Shown here: positions 23,953-32,632 of the stretch, one piece after another
How the letters are laid out: each line of letters starts with the position of its first letter
How positions within the stretch are numbered: position 1 is the first letter of the stretch
Assembly (NCBI GenBank): GCA_900472395.1
Contig: UCHV01000007.1
Span: forward strand, 124,001-188,000
Source: Hyphomicrobiales bacterium
GTDB taxonomy: Bacteria; Pseudomonadota; Alphaproteobacteria; Rhizobiales; Rhizobiaceae
Length of the DNA: 64,000 bases
Direction of reading: 5' to 3'
Position numbers and translations under genes: made by a program
The notes under the pieces: model-generated
Database searches by the model: none
Seen by the model: the letters and a program-made list of their open reading frames with translations, nothing else
What the model was told of the DNA's origin: nothing

Positions 23953-24908
23953 TGAACGCCCATAGCAGTGTTGCCAACGAAACCTTCGATTGCCGCGTCG
24001 CTTTTTCCGAAAAGCTGATCGCCCTTGCCGAAGCCGATCCCCGCATCGTTGCCGTCTGCAACGACTCGGTCGGCTCCAGCAACCTGAATGCCTTCCGTGA
24101 CCGTTTCCCGGATCGCCTGATCAATGTCGGCATTGCCGAACAGAACATGGTCGGCGTTGCCGCCGGTCTCGCGAATGGCGGTTTCATTCCGTTCGTTTGC
24201 GCCGCAGGTCCGTTCCTGTCCGGTCGCGCCACCGAACAGGTCAAGGCCGACGTTGCCTATTCGAATTACGGCATCGTGCTCTGCGCCATGAGCCCGGGCA
24301 TGGCCTACGGCGAACTCGGCCCGACCCATCACTCGATCGAAGACATCAGCTGGATGCGGGCGATCGACAATCTCGACGTGCTCGTTCCCGCCGATCCGGA
24401 ACAGACCAAGGCCGCCATGGACTGGGCCGTCGCCTCTGGCCGTCCGATCTACATGCGCGTCGGTCGCCACAAGGTTCCATCGGTTACTCCGGCTGATCGC
24501 GACGTCGCCTTCACCTTCGGCAAGATCGATGTCACCGGCGACGGTAATGATGTCGCGCTCGTCGCCACGGGCACGCTGGTATCCCGTGCGCTTGAAGCTG
24601 CCGACATCCTGAAGGCCGAGGGCATTTCGGCCCGCGTTCTCAACGTCTCCACCATCAAGCCGCTTGATGCGGAAACCATTCTCAAGGCTGCCAGGGAGAC
24701 CAAGGGTCTCGTGGTCGCAGAAGAAGGTGTTCTCGAAGGCGGTCTCGGTGCGGCTGTTGCCACCACGCTTGCCGAAAACCATCCGGCAAAGGCCAGATTC
24801 CTTGGCGTTACCGGCTTTGCGCCGACCGGCTCCAACGACTTTCTGCTCGAGCATTTTGGCCTGACGGCCAAGGGCATTGCAGACGCCGCCCGCAAGCTGG
24901 TGGGCTGA
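23952..24908 (+). CDS. Transketolase-like C-terminal subunit
   Basis: The 318-residue partner contains the central pyrimidine-binding domain (VGIAEQNMVGVAAGLA with the essential Glu) and the C-terminal transketolase domain. With the N-terminal subunit it totals about 608 residues, close to a full transketolase. ATG 23952 overlaps the previous stop. Three bases separate it from the kinase gene, so the products are made together. Confidence 0.93.
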   Translation: MNAHSSVANETFDCRVAFSEKLIALAEADPRIVAVCNDSVGSSNLNAFRDRFPDRLINVGIAEQNMVGVAAGLANGGFIPFVCAAGPFLSGRATEQVKADVAYSNYGIVLCAMSPGMAYGELGPTHHSIEDISWMRAIDNLDVLVPADPEQTKAAMDWAVASGRPIYMRVGRHKVPSVTPADRDVAFTFGKIDVTGDGNDVALVATGTLVSRALEAADILKAEGISARVLNVSTIKPLDAETILKAARETKGLVVAEEGVLEGGLGAAVATTLAENHPAKARFLGVTGFAPTGSNDFLLEHFGLTAKGIADAARKLVG

Positions 24909-24911
24909 GCC

Positions 24912-26396
24912 ATGGCTGGCCCTCTCGTTCTTGCCATTGACCAGGGCACGGGCTCCACAAAAGCCCTGCTCGTCGATCGCGACAGCAAGGTCGTTGCCCG
25001 CGGCCAACATCCGCTCGGCCTGTCGACGCCCCAGCCGGGCTGGGTCGAACAGGACGCGGAAGAGATCTGGCAGAGCGTACTGGCCGCCATTCGTGAAGCG
25101 GTGTCGCCCGAAGTCGCGGGCGATATCGTTGCCATCGGTTTTTCGACACAGCGCGAAAGCTGCCTGCTGTGGGAACGCGCGACGGCCAAGCCGCTGTCGC
25201 CGCTTCTTTCCTGGCAGGACCAGCGCACGCTGAGCCTTTGCGAAGCCGTGCCGGAAGAAACGCAAGCGATGATCCGCGCAAAAACCGGCTTGCCGCTCGA
25301 TCCGATGTTTTCCGCCGTCAAGGCGCAGTGGCTGCTGGATCGTGTCGATCCCGAACGGTCGCGCTCGAAAGCCGGAGAGATTTGCGTCGGCACGATCGAC
25401 AGCTACCTGATTTTCCGCCTCGGCGGCGAACATGTGGTCGAAATCGGCAATTCCTCGCGCATGCAGCTCGTCGATCTGGAGAAGGGCGATTATGACGTCG
25501 ATCTCCTTGCGCTTTTTAATATTCCGCGGGTTTCCCTTCCGCGCATCGTGCCGTCGCGTTACGACTTCGCAAAGGTCAGCGGCATTGCTCCGCTCGTCGA
25601 CGGCACGCCAGTTACCGCCGTCCTCGCGGACAGCCATGCCGCTCTGTTTGCCCACGGCGCTTTCCAGCCGGGCAAGGTCAAGGCTACGCAAGGTACCGGT
25701 TCGTCGGTCATGGGGCTGTATGACAGCTCCGTCCCGGCCGATCAGATCGATCTCGGCGTCTGCCGCACCATCGCATGGCAGGTGGATGACATCGCTTATG
25801 CGTTCGAGGGAAATATCCGTTCGGTCGGCTCGACCCTCGTCTGGCTGGCGGATTTTCTTGCCATCGATACGGCTGAACTTGCAAAGCTGGCAGCCAGCGT
25901 TCCGGACAGCAACGGCGTCACCATCGTCCCGGCCTTTGGCGGTCTTGGCGCCCCTTATTGGGATGCCAACGCTGTCGGCATCATCGGTGGCGTCGCGCTC
26001 GGCACATCGCGGGCGCAGGTGGCGCGGGCGGCGGTGGATTCCATCGCTCATCAGATCGTCGATGTGCTCGACCGTGTGCAGGGTTCCGATCTCAAGGTCG
26101 ATCAGCTTTATGTCGATGGCGGGCCGACCAAGAACGAGCTTCTGATGCAGATGGAAGCGGATATGGCCGGCGTGCCGGTCGTGCGTCCTGAAACCGCCGA
26201 ACTGTCGGCCATGGGCGCTGCGCATCTTGCAGGTGTCGGTGCCGGCATCTGGACACTGGAAGACCTCGCGGCACTGCCGCGGGCAGGCAAGGTTTTTGCA
26301 CCGGCAATGGATGAAGCAAGCCGGGAAAAGCTTCGTTTGGAATGGCGACGGATGGTGGCCCGCTCACGCGGCCAGTCCGTCCATGAGCGCCGGTAG
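24912..26396 (+). CDS. FGGY-family carbohydrate kinase
   Basis: The 494-residue kinase has the phosphate-1 motif DQGTGSTKA (10-18), the WQDQRT substrate region, and the C-terminal ADENOSINE-type motif VDGGPTKNELLMQMEAD. It resembles glycerol, erythritol and apulose kinases more than xylulokinase, but substrate cannot be fixed by reading. It follows the transketolase pair by 3 bp, so it likely makes the ketose phosphate they use. A 81-bp gap with the permease's ribosome site follows. Confidence 0.9.
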   Translation: MAGPLVLAIDQGTGSTKALLVDRDSKVVARGQHPLGLSTPQPGWVEQDAEEIWQSVLAAIREAVSPEVAGDIVAIGFSTQRESCLLWERATAKPLSPLLSWQDQRTLSLCEAVPEETQAMIRAKTGLPLDPMFSAVKAQWLLDRVDPERSRSKAGEICVGTIDSYLIFRLGGEHVVEIGNSSRMQLVDLEKGDYDVDLLALFNIPRVSLPRIVPSRYDFAKVSGIAPLVDGTPVTAVLADSHAALFAHGAFQPGKVKATQGTGSSVMGLYDSSVPADQIDLGVCRTIAWQVDDIAYAFEGNIRSVGSTLVWLADFLAIDTAELAKLAASVPDSNGVTIVPAFGGLGAPYWDANAVGIIGGVALGTSRAQVARAAVDSIAHQIVDVLDRVQGSDLKVDQLYVDGGPTKNELLMQMEADMAGVPVVRPETAELSAMGAAHLAGVGAGIWTLEDLAALPRAGKVFAPAMDEASREKLRLEWRRMVARSRGQSVHERR

Positions 26397-26477
26397 TTTC
26401 GCAAACGCGAAGCCACTTGGCTCTTGACTGTAGAAAGATTGATCGCAGGGCAAGACCACTGCGACAGGGAGGAAAGT

Positions 26478-27458
26478 ATGAGTGAGATCACGGAACAGGT
26501 GACGCCAAAGACCGGCTTCATCAACATGTCCTTCGTGAAGAAGATGTCGGGGCCGCTGGTCGGGCTTATCCTGTTGTGCGTCTTTTTCTCGCTGACCTCG
26601 GAGTTCTTCCTGTCGGCTCGAAACGGCCTCAACATTCTCGATCAGGTAACCGTGCTCGGTATTCTCGCCATCGGCATGACTCTGGTCATCGTCATCGGCG
26701 GCATCGATCTTTCGGTCGGCTCCGTGCTTGCCTTTTCGATGATGATGATGGGCGTCATGCAACGGCAGATGGGCTTGCCGCTGGAACTTGCGATCGTTGT
26801 CGGTATTGCCACCGGTGCGATCTGCGGCCTGGTCTCCGGTCTGTTGATCACCATTGCCAAGCTGCCGCCGTTCATCGCCACGCTGGCGGTCATGTCGGTT
26901 ACCAGAGGCCTTGCCAATATCCTCACCGAAGGCAAGCAGATCGTCGGTTATCCCGACTGGTTCACCTCGCTTGCCACGGTTCGCCAGTTCGGCTTCCTGT
27001 CGATGACGGTTGCCACCTTCATCGTACTCGCCATCATTGCCGCGATCATTCTGAAATACCGCCCGGCCGGCCGTAACCTGTTTGCCATCGGTGGCAATCC
27101 GGAAGTGGCGCGCCTTGCCGGCATCAACGTCAATCTCAATACCTGCGTCGTTTATGCCTTGAGCGGTGCGCTTGCCGGTCTGGCCGCGGTCGCCTTCGCG
27201 GCCCGCCTGGATAGCTCCCAGCCGAGCGCCGGTCTTGGCTACGAACTCGACACGATTGCGGCTGTCGTGATCGGTGGCGCATCGCTTTCGGGTGGCGTCG
27301 GCTCGATCTTCGGCACCGTTGTCGGCGTCTTCATCATCGGTGTCCTGCGTAACGGTCTCAACCTTCTCGGTGTCTCGCCCTTCATTCAGCAGGTGCTGAT
27401 CGGTGTCGTGATCGCTGCTGCCGTTACCTTCGACACGCTCGGAAGAAAGAGGAGATAA
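26478..27458 (+). CDS. Sugar ABC importer permease (RbsC type)
   Basis: The 326-residue permease has about eight to ten hydrophobic segments and the family's VLGILAIGMTLVIVIGGIDLSVGS stretch and GGNPEVARLAGI loop (ATPase contact). ATG 26478 follows GGGAGG by about 6 nt and is preferred to the upstream in-frame ATG-less extension from 26424. It is encoded upstream of its binding protein and ATPase. Confidence 0.92.
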   Translation: MSEITEQVTPKTGFINMSFVKKMSGPLVGLILLCVFFSLTSEFFLSARNGLNILDQVTVLGILAIGMTLVIVIGGIDLSVGSVLAFSMMMMGVMQRQMGLPLELAIVVGIATGAICGLVSGLLITIAKLPPFIATLAVMSVTRGLANILTEGKQIVGYPDWFTSLATVRQFGFLSMTVATFIVLAIIAAIILKYRPAGRNLFAIGGNPEVARLAGINVNLNTCVVYALSGALAGLAAVAFAARLDSSQPSAGLGYELDTIAAVVIGGASLSGGVGSIFGTVVGVFIIGVLRNGLNLLGVSPFIQQVLIGVVIAAAVTFDTLGRKRR

Positions 27459-27535
27459 CAGGCGCCGGGGAGGGTGCTCTCCAGTTCTCGCATACCCAAG
27501 CATAGCAAAATGTCGTCAATTCAGTGGAGGAACAC

Positions 27536-28462
27536 ATGACGAAGACTTTCCGTATGCTCGCAGCCACCGCCGCCTTCTCGGCAATGGCTTTCGCCGCCCA
27601 GGCCCAGGAAAAGGTCACGATCGGCCTCGCCGTCGCCAACCTTCAGGCAGACTTCTTCAACCAGATCAAGGAATCGGTTGAAAAGTCCGCCAAGGAACAG
27701 GGCATTGAAGTCGTCACCGTCGACGCCAAGGGCGATAGCGCCACGCAGGTCAGCCAGATCCAGGATCTGATCACCCGCCAGGTCAAGGCGCTGATCTACA
27801 TCCCGGCCGGCGCTACTGCCGCAACCGTTCCGGTCAAGGCCGCCAAGGAAGCCAAGATCCCGGTTGTGACCGTCGACCGTAATCCGGAAGGCGCACCGGG
27901 CGACACGTTCATCGCCACCGACAGCGTTGCCGCTGCCAAGGAACTCGGCGATTACGTCTGCAAGGTTTCCGGTGGCAAGGGCACGCTCGCCATCATCCAG
28001 GGCCAGCTCGGCACCACGCCGGAGCAGGATCGCGACAAGGGCTTTGCCGAAGCCATGAAGGCATGCCCGGGCATCAAGGAAGCCGGCCGTCAGGCATCCA
28101 ACGCCTGGATGCAGGACGAAGGTTTTGCCATCGCCCAGGACATGCTGCAGCGTAACCCGACGATCAACATCTTCTTCGGCCGCGCTGACGCACTCGCACT
28201 CGGTGCCGCACAGGCTGCCAAGGTCGGCGGCATTTCCGATGCCATCATCGTCGGTTTCGACGGTGACCGCGCCGGTCTCGAAGCCGTCAAGGCAGGCACG
28301 CTGAAGGCAACCATGACCCAGCAGACTCAAGGCATGGGCCGTCTGGCTCTGAAGTCCGCTCTCGATCTGATCAAGGGCGAAAAGCCGCCGGCAGAACAGC
28401 TGCAGCCGGCAACGCTGACCACTTCGGACAATGCCGAAGCCTTCATCAAGGAACATCCCTGA
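27536..28462 (+). CDS. Sugar-binding periplasmic protein (RbsB type)
   Basis: The 308-residue binding protein has a signal peptide (MTKTFRMLAATAAFSAMAFAAQA) and a type I periplasmic-binding fold beginning KVTIGLAVANLQADFF, with the ligand-hinge segment VDRNPEGAP. ATG 27536 follows GGAGG by 5 nt. A stable hairpin directly after its stop probably makes it the most abundant product of the operon. The ligand is likely a tetrose/pentose-size sugar or polyol fed to the kinase. Confidence 0.93.
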   Translation: MTKTFRMLAATAAFSAMAFAAQAQEKVTIGLAVANLQADFFNQIKESVEKSAKEQGIEVVTVDAKGDSATQVSQIQDLITRQVKALIYIPAGATAATVPVKAAKEAKIPVVTVDRNPEGAPGDTFIATDSVAAAKELGDYVCKVSGGKGTLAIIQGQLGTTPEQDRDKGFAEAMKACPGIKEAGRQASNAWMQDEGFAIAQDMLQRNPTINIFFGRADALALGAAQAAKVGGISDAIIVGFDGDRAGLEAVKAGTLKATMTQQTQGMGRLALKSALDLIKGEKPPAEQLQPATLTTSDNAEAFIKEHP

Positions 28463-28470
28463 TCATACTC

Positions 28471-28496
28471 TGCGCCCCGGTTTCAGCCGGGGCGCA
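28471..28496 (+). terminator. Intercistronic attenuator/stabiliser hairpin after the binding-protein gene
   Basis: TGCGCCCCGG (28471-28480) / CCGGGGCGCA (28487-28496) is a perfect 10-bp stem with loop TTTCAG between binding-protein and ATPase genes. No U tract follows, so partial readthrough is expected. Confidence 0.55.
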
Positions 28497-28524
28497 GGCC
28501 CCATGCTCGGAAAAGGAGGCCGAC

Positions 28525-30054
28525 ATGCCTATGCAGCCGGATCACACCATCGAAAACACCACAAGCGGCCAGACCGGCGAAACCATATTGTCGGTTCGCA
28601 ATGTTTCGAAAACCTACGGCAAGATAACCGTTCTCAAGAATGTCAGCTTCGACATCAAGCGAGGCGAAGTCGTAGCGCTTCTGGGTGAAAACGGCGCCGG
28701 CAAGTCGACCCTGTCGTCCATCATCGCCGGTCTGGTGACCCCGAGCGAAGGCAGCATGCAGTGGCAGGGCCAGCCTTATACGCCTGCTACCCCATCCGAC
28801 GCGCTGAACGCCGGCCTTGGCCTCATCCATCAGGAAATGCGGCTCCTGCCGGAGCTTTCGATTGCCGAAAACATCTTTGTCGGCCGTCTGCCGACCCGTT
28901 CCGGCCGTATCGACAATTTGGAAATGTATCGTCGTGCCGATGAGCAGCTGAAGCGCCTCGGTCTCAACGTGTCTCCGGCCACCAAGGTCAAATATTTGCG
29001 TGTTGCCGCCCAGCAGCAGGTGGAAATCGCCAAGGCGCTGACGCTCAACGCCCGTTTCCTCATCCTCGACGAGCCGACCGCGGCACTCGGCGGTGAAGAA
29101 ACCGACAAGCTGTTCGAACAGATCGAGCGCCTGAAGAATGAAGGCGTGTCCTTCATCTATATCTCGCACCGTCTCGAAGAGATCGCCCGCATCGCCGACC
29201 GCGTCATCGTCATGCGTGACGGCGAACTGGTGGCTAATTTCGATAGCGCCAAGGTGCCTGTGTCCAATCTGGTCGAGGCCATGGTCGGCCGCCAGCTCGA
29301 CCGTATCTTTCCGCATCTGCCGGCGCCGACGCACAAGCCGCTGATCGAGGTGAAAAACCTCTCCTCGGCCGAAGGCGATTTCCACGATGTCAGCTTCACG
29401 GTGTCTGCCGGTGAGGTGATGGGCATTGCCGGCATTGTCGGCGCGGGCCGCACCGAACTGGTGCGCGCCATTGCTGGTGCCGATCCGGTTAAAAGTGGTT
29501 CCGTCACGGTCGACGGCCAGGTTTTGACCCTCAAAAGTCCGGCTGATGCCATGGCAGCCGGTATTGCGCTGGTGCCGGAGGACCGTAAGCTGCAAGGGCT
29601 CGTGCTCGACCACACGATCGGCAACAACATCGCGCTTGGCAATTATCCGCGCATCACGCCGCGCAGCTGGGTCACACCGACCGAAATCCGCAATTTTGCC
29701 ACCACCGCCATCAAGCGTTTCGGCATCAAGGGCAGTGCTGACCAGCGCGCCAATGAGCTGTCCGGCGGCAACCAGCAGAAGATTGTCATCGCCCGCGCCA
29801 TTTCGTCGGGACCGAAGATCGTTATCCTGGATGAACCGACCCGCGGCATCGATGTCGGCGCTCGTTCCGCCATTTACGATGTGATCGCCGAACTCGCCAA
29901 ACAGGGCATGGCCGTCATCGTCGTCAGCTCCGACCTCGATGAGGTGCTGGGGCTTTCCCACAAGGTTCTGGTCATGGCCCGCGGCCGCAACCAAGGCATT
30001 CTTTCGGGTACGGAAGCCACGCGCCACGCCGTCATGGAACGGGCTACAGCCTAA
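28525..30054 (+). CDS. Sugar ABC importer ATPase (RbsA type, tandem ABC)
   Basis: The 509-residue protein has two ABC domains. The first carries GENGAGKST and LRVAAQQQVEIAKAL with LDEPTAALGG. The second has a degenerate Walker A (GIVGAGRTEL), as is usual for RbsA, with LSGGNQQKIVIARAI and LDEPTRGIDVGA. AAGGAGG lies 5 nt before the ATG. It energises the RbsC-type permease. Confidence 0.94.
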   Translation: MPMQPDHTIENTTSGQTGETILSVRNVSKTYGKITVLKNVSFDIKRGEVVALLGENGAGKSTLSSIIAGLVTPSEGSMQWQGQPYTPATPSDALNAGLGLIHQEMRLLPELSIAENIFVGRLPTRSGRIDNLEMYRRADEQLKRLGLNVSPATKVKYLRVAAQQQVEIAKALTLNARFLILDEPTAALGGEETDKLFEQIERLKNEGVSFIYISHRLEEIARIADRVIVMRDGELVANFDSAKVPVSNLVEAMVGRQLDRIFPHLPAPTHKPLIEVKNLSSAEGDFHDVSFTVSAGEVMGIAGIVGAGRTELVRAIAGADPVKSGSVTVDGQVLTLKSPADAMAAGIALVPEDRKLQGLVLDHTIGNNIALGNYPRITPRSWVTPTEIRNFATTAIKRFGIKGSADQRANELSGGNQQKIVIARAISSGPKIVILDEPTRGIDVGARSAIYDVIAELAKQGMAVIVVSSDLDEVLGLSHKVLVMARGRNQGILSGTEATRHAVMERATA

Positions 30055-30077
30055 AAAATGAAATTCAGGAGACTGTC

Positions 30078-30839
30078 ATGAAACTCTTCTCTCTCTCCGG
30101 CGACGTGGCCTTTGTCACCGGTGCCGGCAGCGGCATCGGTCAGGCGATTGCCATCGGTCTGGCGGAAGCCGGTGCGGATGTGGCGCTGTTCGATCTTTCG
30201 GCCAAGGGCCTTCAGGAAACACTGGATGCCGTGAAGGCACATGGCCGCAAGGGTTTTGTTTTCGAAGGCAGCGTGTCGGACGAAACACATTTGGCAGCAG
30301 CCGTCGAAGGCGCCGAAAAGGAGCTAGGTGCCTTGACGGTTGCGGTCAACTCGGCCGGCATCGCCAACGCCATGCCGGCCGAGGATATGCCGCGCGAACG
30401 CTGGCAGCAGATGATGGACGTCAACCTCACCGGCGTCTTCCTCTCCTGCCAGGCGCAGGCGCGGGTGATGCTGCCACGCGGCAAGGGTTCCATCGTCAAC
30501 ATCGCCTCGATGTCCGGCTCGATCGTCAATCGCGGCCTGTCGCAGGCACATTACAACACGTCTAAGGCCGGTGTGATCCACCTGTCCAAGAGCCTTGCAA
30601 TGGAATGGGTGGAAAAGGGCCTGCGCGTCAATGCGATCAGCCCCGGCTACACGCTGTCGCCGATGAACAAGCGCCCGGAAGTGGCCGATCAGCTGAAGAT
30701 CTTTGCCAATGAAACGCCGATGGCACGCATCGCCACCGTCGACGAAATGGTTGGCCCGGCCGTATTCCTTTCCAGCGCTGCCGCATCCTTCATCACCGGC
30801 CACGACCTGTTGGTCGATGGCGGCTTCACAGCTTGGTAA
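30078..30839 (+). CDS. Short-chain dehydrogenase, second SDR of the sugar regulon
   Basis: The 253-residue classical SDR has TGAGSGIG (14-21), Ser144, Tyr159 and Lys163, and ends GGFTAW. It starts 23 bp after the importer ATPase with CAGGAG upstream. It and the SDR at 21.0 kb share little beyond the fold, so they may act on two different steps, such as oxidation of an imported polyol and of a stereoisomer. Confidence 0.87.
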   Translation: MKLFSLSGDVAFVTGAGSGIGQAIAIGLAEAGADVALFDLSAKGLQETLDAVKAHGRKGFVFEGSVSDETHLAAAVEGAEKELGALTVAVNSAGIANAMPAEDMPRERWQQMMDVNLTGVFLSCQAQARVMLPRGKGSIVNIASMSGSIVNRGLSQAHYNTSKAGVIHLSKSLAMEWVEKGLRVNAISPGYTLSPMNKRPEVADQLKIFANETPMARIATVDEMVGPAVFLSSAAASFITGHDLLVDGGFTAW

Positions 30840-30844
30840 GCGCC

Positions 30845-31597
30845 ATGCGTCAACAGATCCGCCCGCTGGTTGCGGGAAACTGGAAGATGAACGGGCTTGG
30901 TCCGTCGCTCTCCGAAATCGCGCTTATCGCCGAAGGTCTCAGCGATCACCAGCATCGCCTGGATGCGCTGATCTGCCCGCCGGCGACCCTTCTTGCCGCT
31001 GCGAGCGCGAAGACGGCGGGCACCGCGCTTGCAATCGGCGCGCAGGATTGCAGCACGGAAACGCACGGCGCCTATACCGGTGACGTCTCTGCGGCCATGG
31101 TTGTCGATAGCGGCGGAAGCGCCGTCATCGTTGGCCATTCGGAGCGTCGTCAGGGCCGTGGCGAAACCAGCGCGGATGTGAAGCGCAAGGCGGAACGCGC
31201 TGTCGAGGCCGGTCTGCAGGCCATCATCTGCATCGGCGAGACTGAACAGGAAATGCTCGACGGCCGTACGGAAGAAGTTCTCTTGCGGCAGTTGCAGGAG
31301 AGTGTGCCCGCAGGCAGCCAGGCCGTCGCCGTTGTCATCGCCTACGAGCCGGTCTGGGCCATTGGTACTGGACGCACACCGAGCATCGACAACATTGCCA
31401 AACTGCATGCCTTCATCCGCCGCTCTGTCATCGATTTACTGGGTGACGAGGGCCGCAAGCTTCGACTGCTGTATGGCGGTTCGGTCAAGGCCGATAACGC
31501 GGCGGAAATTGCCGCTATCGAGGACGTCAACGGCGCGCTCGTCGGCGGCGCCAGCCTCAAGTCCGGCGATTTCCTGGGCATTATTAAGGCGTTCTGA
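30845..31597 (+). CDS. tpiA: Triosephosphate-isomerase paralogue
   Basis: The 250-residue TIM barrel keeps all catalytic residues: Asn12/Lys14 (NWKMNG), His98 (GHSERR) and Glu168 (AYEPVWAIGTG). Beyond GHSERR the loop reads QGRGE rather than the usual FGE pattern. It starts 5 bp after the SDR stop. Such paralogues in erythritol/threitol operons (EryH/TpiB, LerI) isomerise four-carbon ketose phosphates such as L-erythrulose 1-phosphate. The operon context favours that role over glycolysis, but the sequence alone does not prove it. Confidence 0.85.
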   Translation: MRQQIRPLVAGNWKMNGLGPSLSEIALIAEGLSDHQHRLDALICPPATLLAAASAKTAGTALAIGAQDCSTETHGAYTGDVSAAMVVDSGGSAVIVGHSERRQGRGETSADVKRKAERAVEAGLQAIICIGETEQEMLDGRTEEVLLRQLQESVPAGSQAVAVVIAYEPVWAIGTGRTPSIDNIAKLHAFIRRSVIDLLGDEGRKLRLLYGGSVKADNAAEIAAIEDVNGALVGGASLKSGDFLGIIKAF

Positions 31598-31604
31598 TCT
31601 CCGT

Positions 31605-31629
31605 TTGCGGGGGCGTCATTCCCCCGCAA
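31605..31629. terminator. Convergent terminator between tpiA-like gene and pcaQ
   Basis: TTGCGGGGG (31605-31613) / CCCCCGCAA (31621-31629) is a 9-bp stem with a 7-nt loop. The pcaQ stop codon lies in the loop, so the terminator overlaps its coding end. Confidence 0.6.
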
Positions 31630-32542
31630 CAACCTCTTGCGCGGCCTGTCTTATCGCCTGCATGAGGACGGACAGCGGCAGCGACGGTATGGTGTCGGCC
31701 CGGATGGTCAGTCCCACGGGCCCACGGGTTTCCGTCGTATCGATTGGCAGGGCCGCAAGAAATCCGTCGGCAATCTCGCCGGCCACAACCCCTTTTGAAA
31801 TGATCCATATCGCGTCGCTCTGGCGCACGAAGGCGCGCCCGAAGGCGTCCGAAACCGTCTCCACCTGCGTTGGCAGGTTGGCGACGCCGTTGGCGATGAA
31901 AAACTGTTCGACATAGGGGCGGATGATGGATCCGCGCGTCGGCATCAGTACCGGATAATCGGCAAATCCGTCGAATATGGACTGGCCGCCTGCCAGCAGC
32001 GGATGGCCGCTGCGCACTACGAACACGACCTGTTCGGAATAGAGATGCTCGAAGGAAAAACCGGTCATCTTTTCCGGCGCGGCGAGACGCCCGACCACGA
32101 GATCGAGATCGCCGACACGAAGCTGTTCCAGAAGGACCGCGTTTTCTCCTGTGATGATCTTGGTACGGCTGCCGGTTTTTTCCGCCAGAAACATCGACAT
32201 CGCGCGTGGCATGATACGTGTCGAAACGGTGGGTAGCGCGCCGATCCGTACCGGCGGCGCTGCATCGAACAGTTCCTGGGAAACGCTGTCCATGCCTTGC
32301 CTGAGCGCCGTCAACGCGGCGCCGGCGTGTCGCAAGAAGACCTCGCCATATCGCGTCAATCGAATTCCACGGCCGTCACGCTCGAGAACCGCAACGCCGA
32401 GCGCCTCCTCCAGTTCGCGAATGGTTTTGGTCACGGCAGGCTGGCTGACGTGGAGAATATCGGCCGCCTTTGCGACGCTCTTCTGGCGCGCGACTTCCAC
32501 AAAGGTCTGCAGATGTCGGAATTTCACGCGGTTGGCTTTCAA
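31616..32542 (-). CDS. pcaQ: LysR-type regulator of the protocatechuate operon
   Basis: This 308-residue LTTR has an N-terminal winged HTH (about residues 9-66: FRHLQTFVEVARQKSVAKAADILHVSQPAVTKTI in short) and a LysR substrate-binding domain. It is divergent from pcaD, as in Agrobacterium and Sinorhizobium, where PcaQ activates pcaDCHGB in response to beta-carboxy-muconate/carboxymuconolactone-type intermediates (from memory). Translation appears to begin at TTG 32542 (GGGGGA 8 nt upstream), with GTG 32527 as the alternative. A PcaQ-type operator lies just upstream. Confidence 0.93.
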   Translation of the reverse strand: MKANRVKFRHLQTFVEVARQKSVAKAADILHVSQPAVTKTIRELEEALGVAVLERDGRGIRLTRYGEVFLRHAGAALTALRQGMDSVSQELFDAAPPVRIGALPTVSTRIMPRAMSMFLAEKTGSRTKIITGENAVLLEQLRVGDLDLVVGRLAAPEKMTGFSFEHLYSEQVVFVVRSGHPLLAGGQSIFDGFADYPVLMPTRGSIIRPYVEQFFIANGVANLPTQVETVSDAFGRAFVRQSDAIWIISKGVVAGEIADGFLAALPIDTTETRGPVGLTIRADTIPSLPLSVLMQAIRQAAQEVVAGE

Positions 32543-32545
32543 ATC

Positions 32546-32561
32546 ATAATCCCCCGGTTAA
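32546..32561 (+). promoter_or_regulatory. PcaQ-binding site in the pcaQ-pcaD intergenic region
   Basis: ATAATC-CCCC-GGTTAA matches the published PcaQ box as I remember it (ATAACC-N4-GGTTAA) at 11 of 12 positions. It is 72 bp before pcaD and overlaps the ribosome site of pcaQ, which fits both activation and autoregulation. Confidence 0.7.
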
Positions 32562-32632
32562 TGAATTGCGCCCAAAAATCATTTTACCTAACCATTTGAT
32601 CGCTGCAATCTGTCTCTTGAGGAGAATTTTGC

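Noticed and set aside
23898..26225. A 775-codon open frame on the minus strand across the transketolase and kinase genes
   Set aside because: It is the mirror of strongly coding plus-strand genes with high third-position GC. Its residues are low-complexity (Arg, Gly, His, Asp rich), and it has no ribosome site or domain.
28483..30027. A 514-codon minus-strand open frame opposite the RbsA-type ATPase
   Set aside because: The plus-strand ATPase has all ABC motifs and a perfect ribosome site. The opposite frame has neither.
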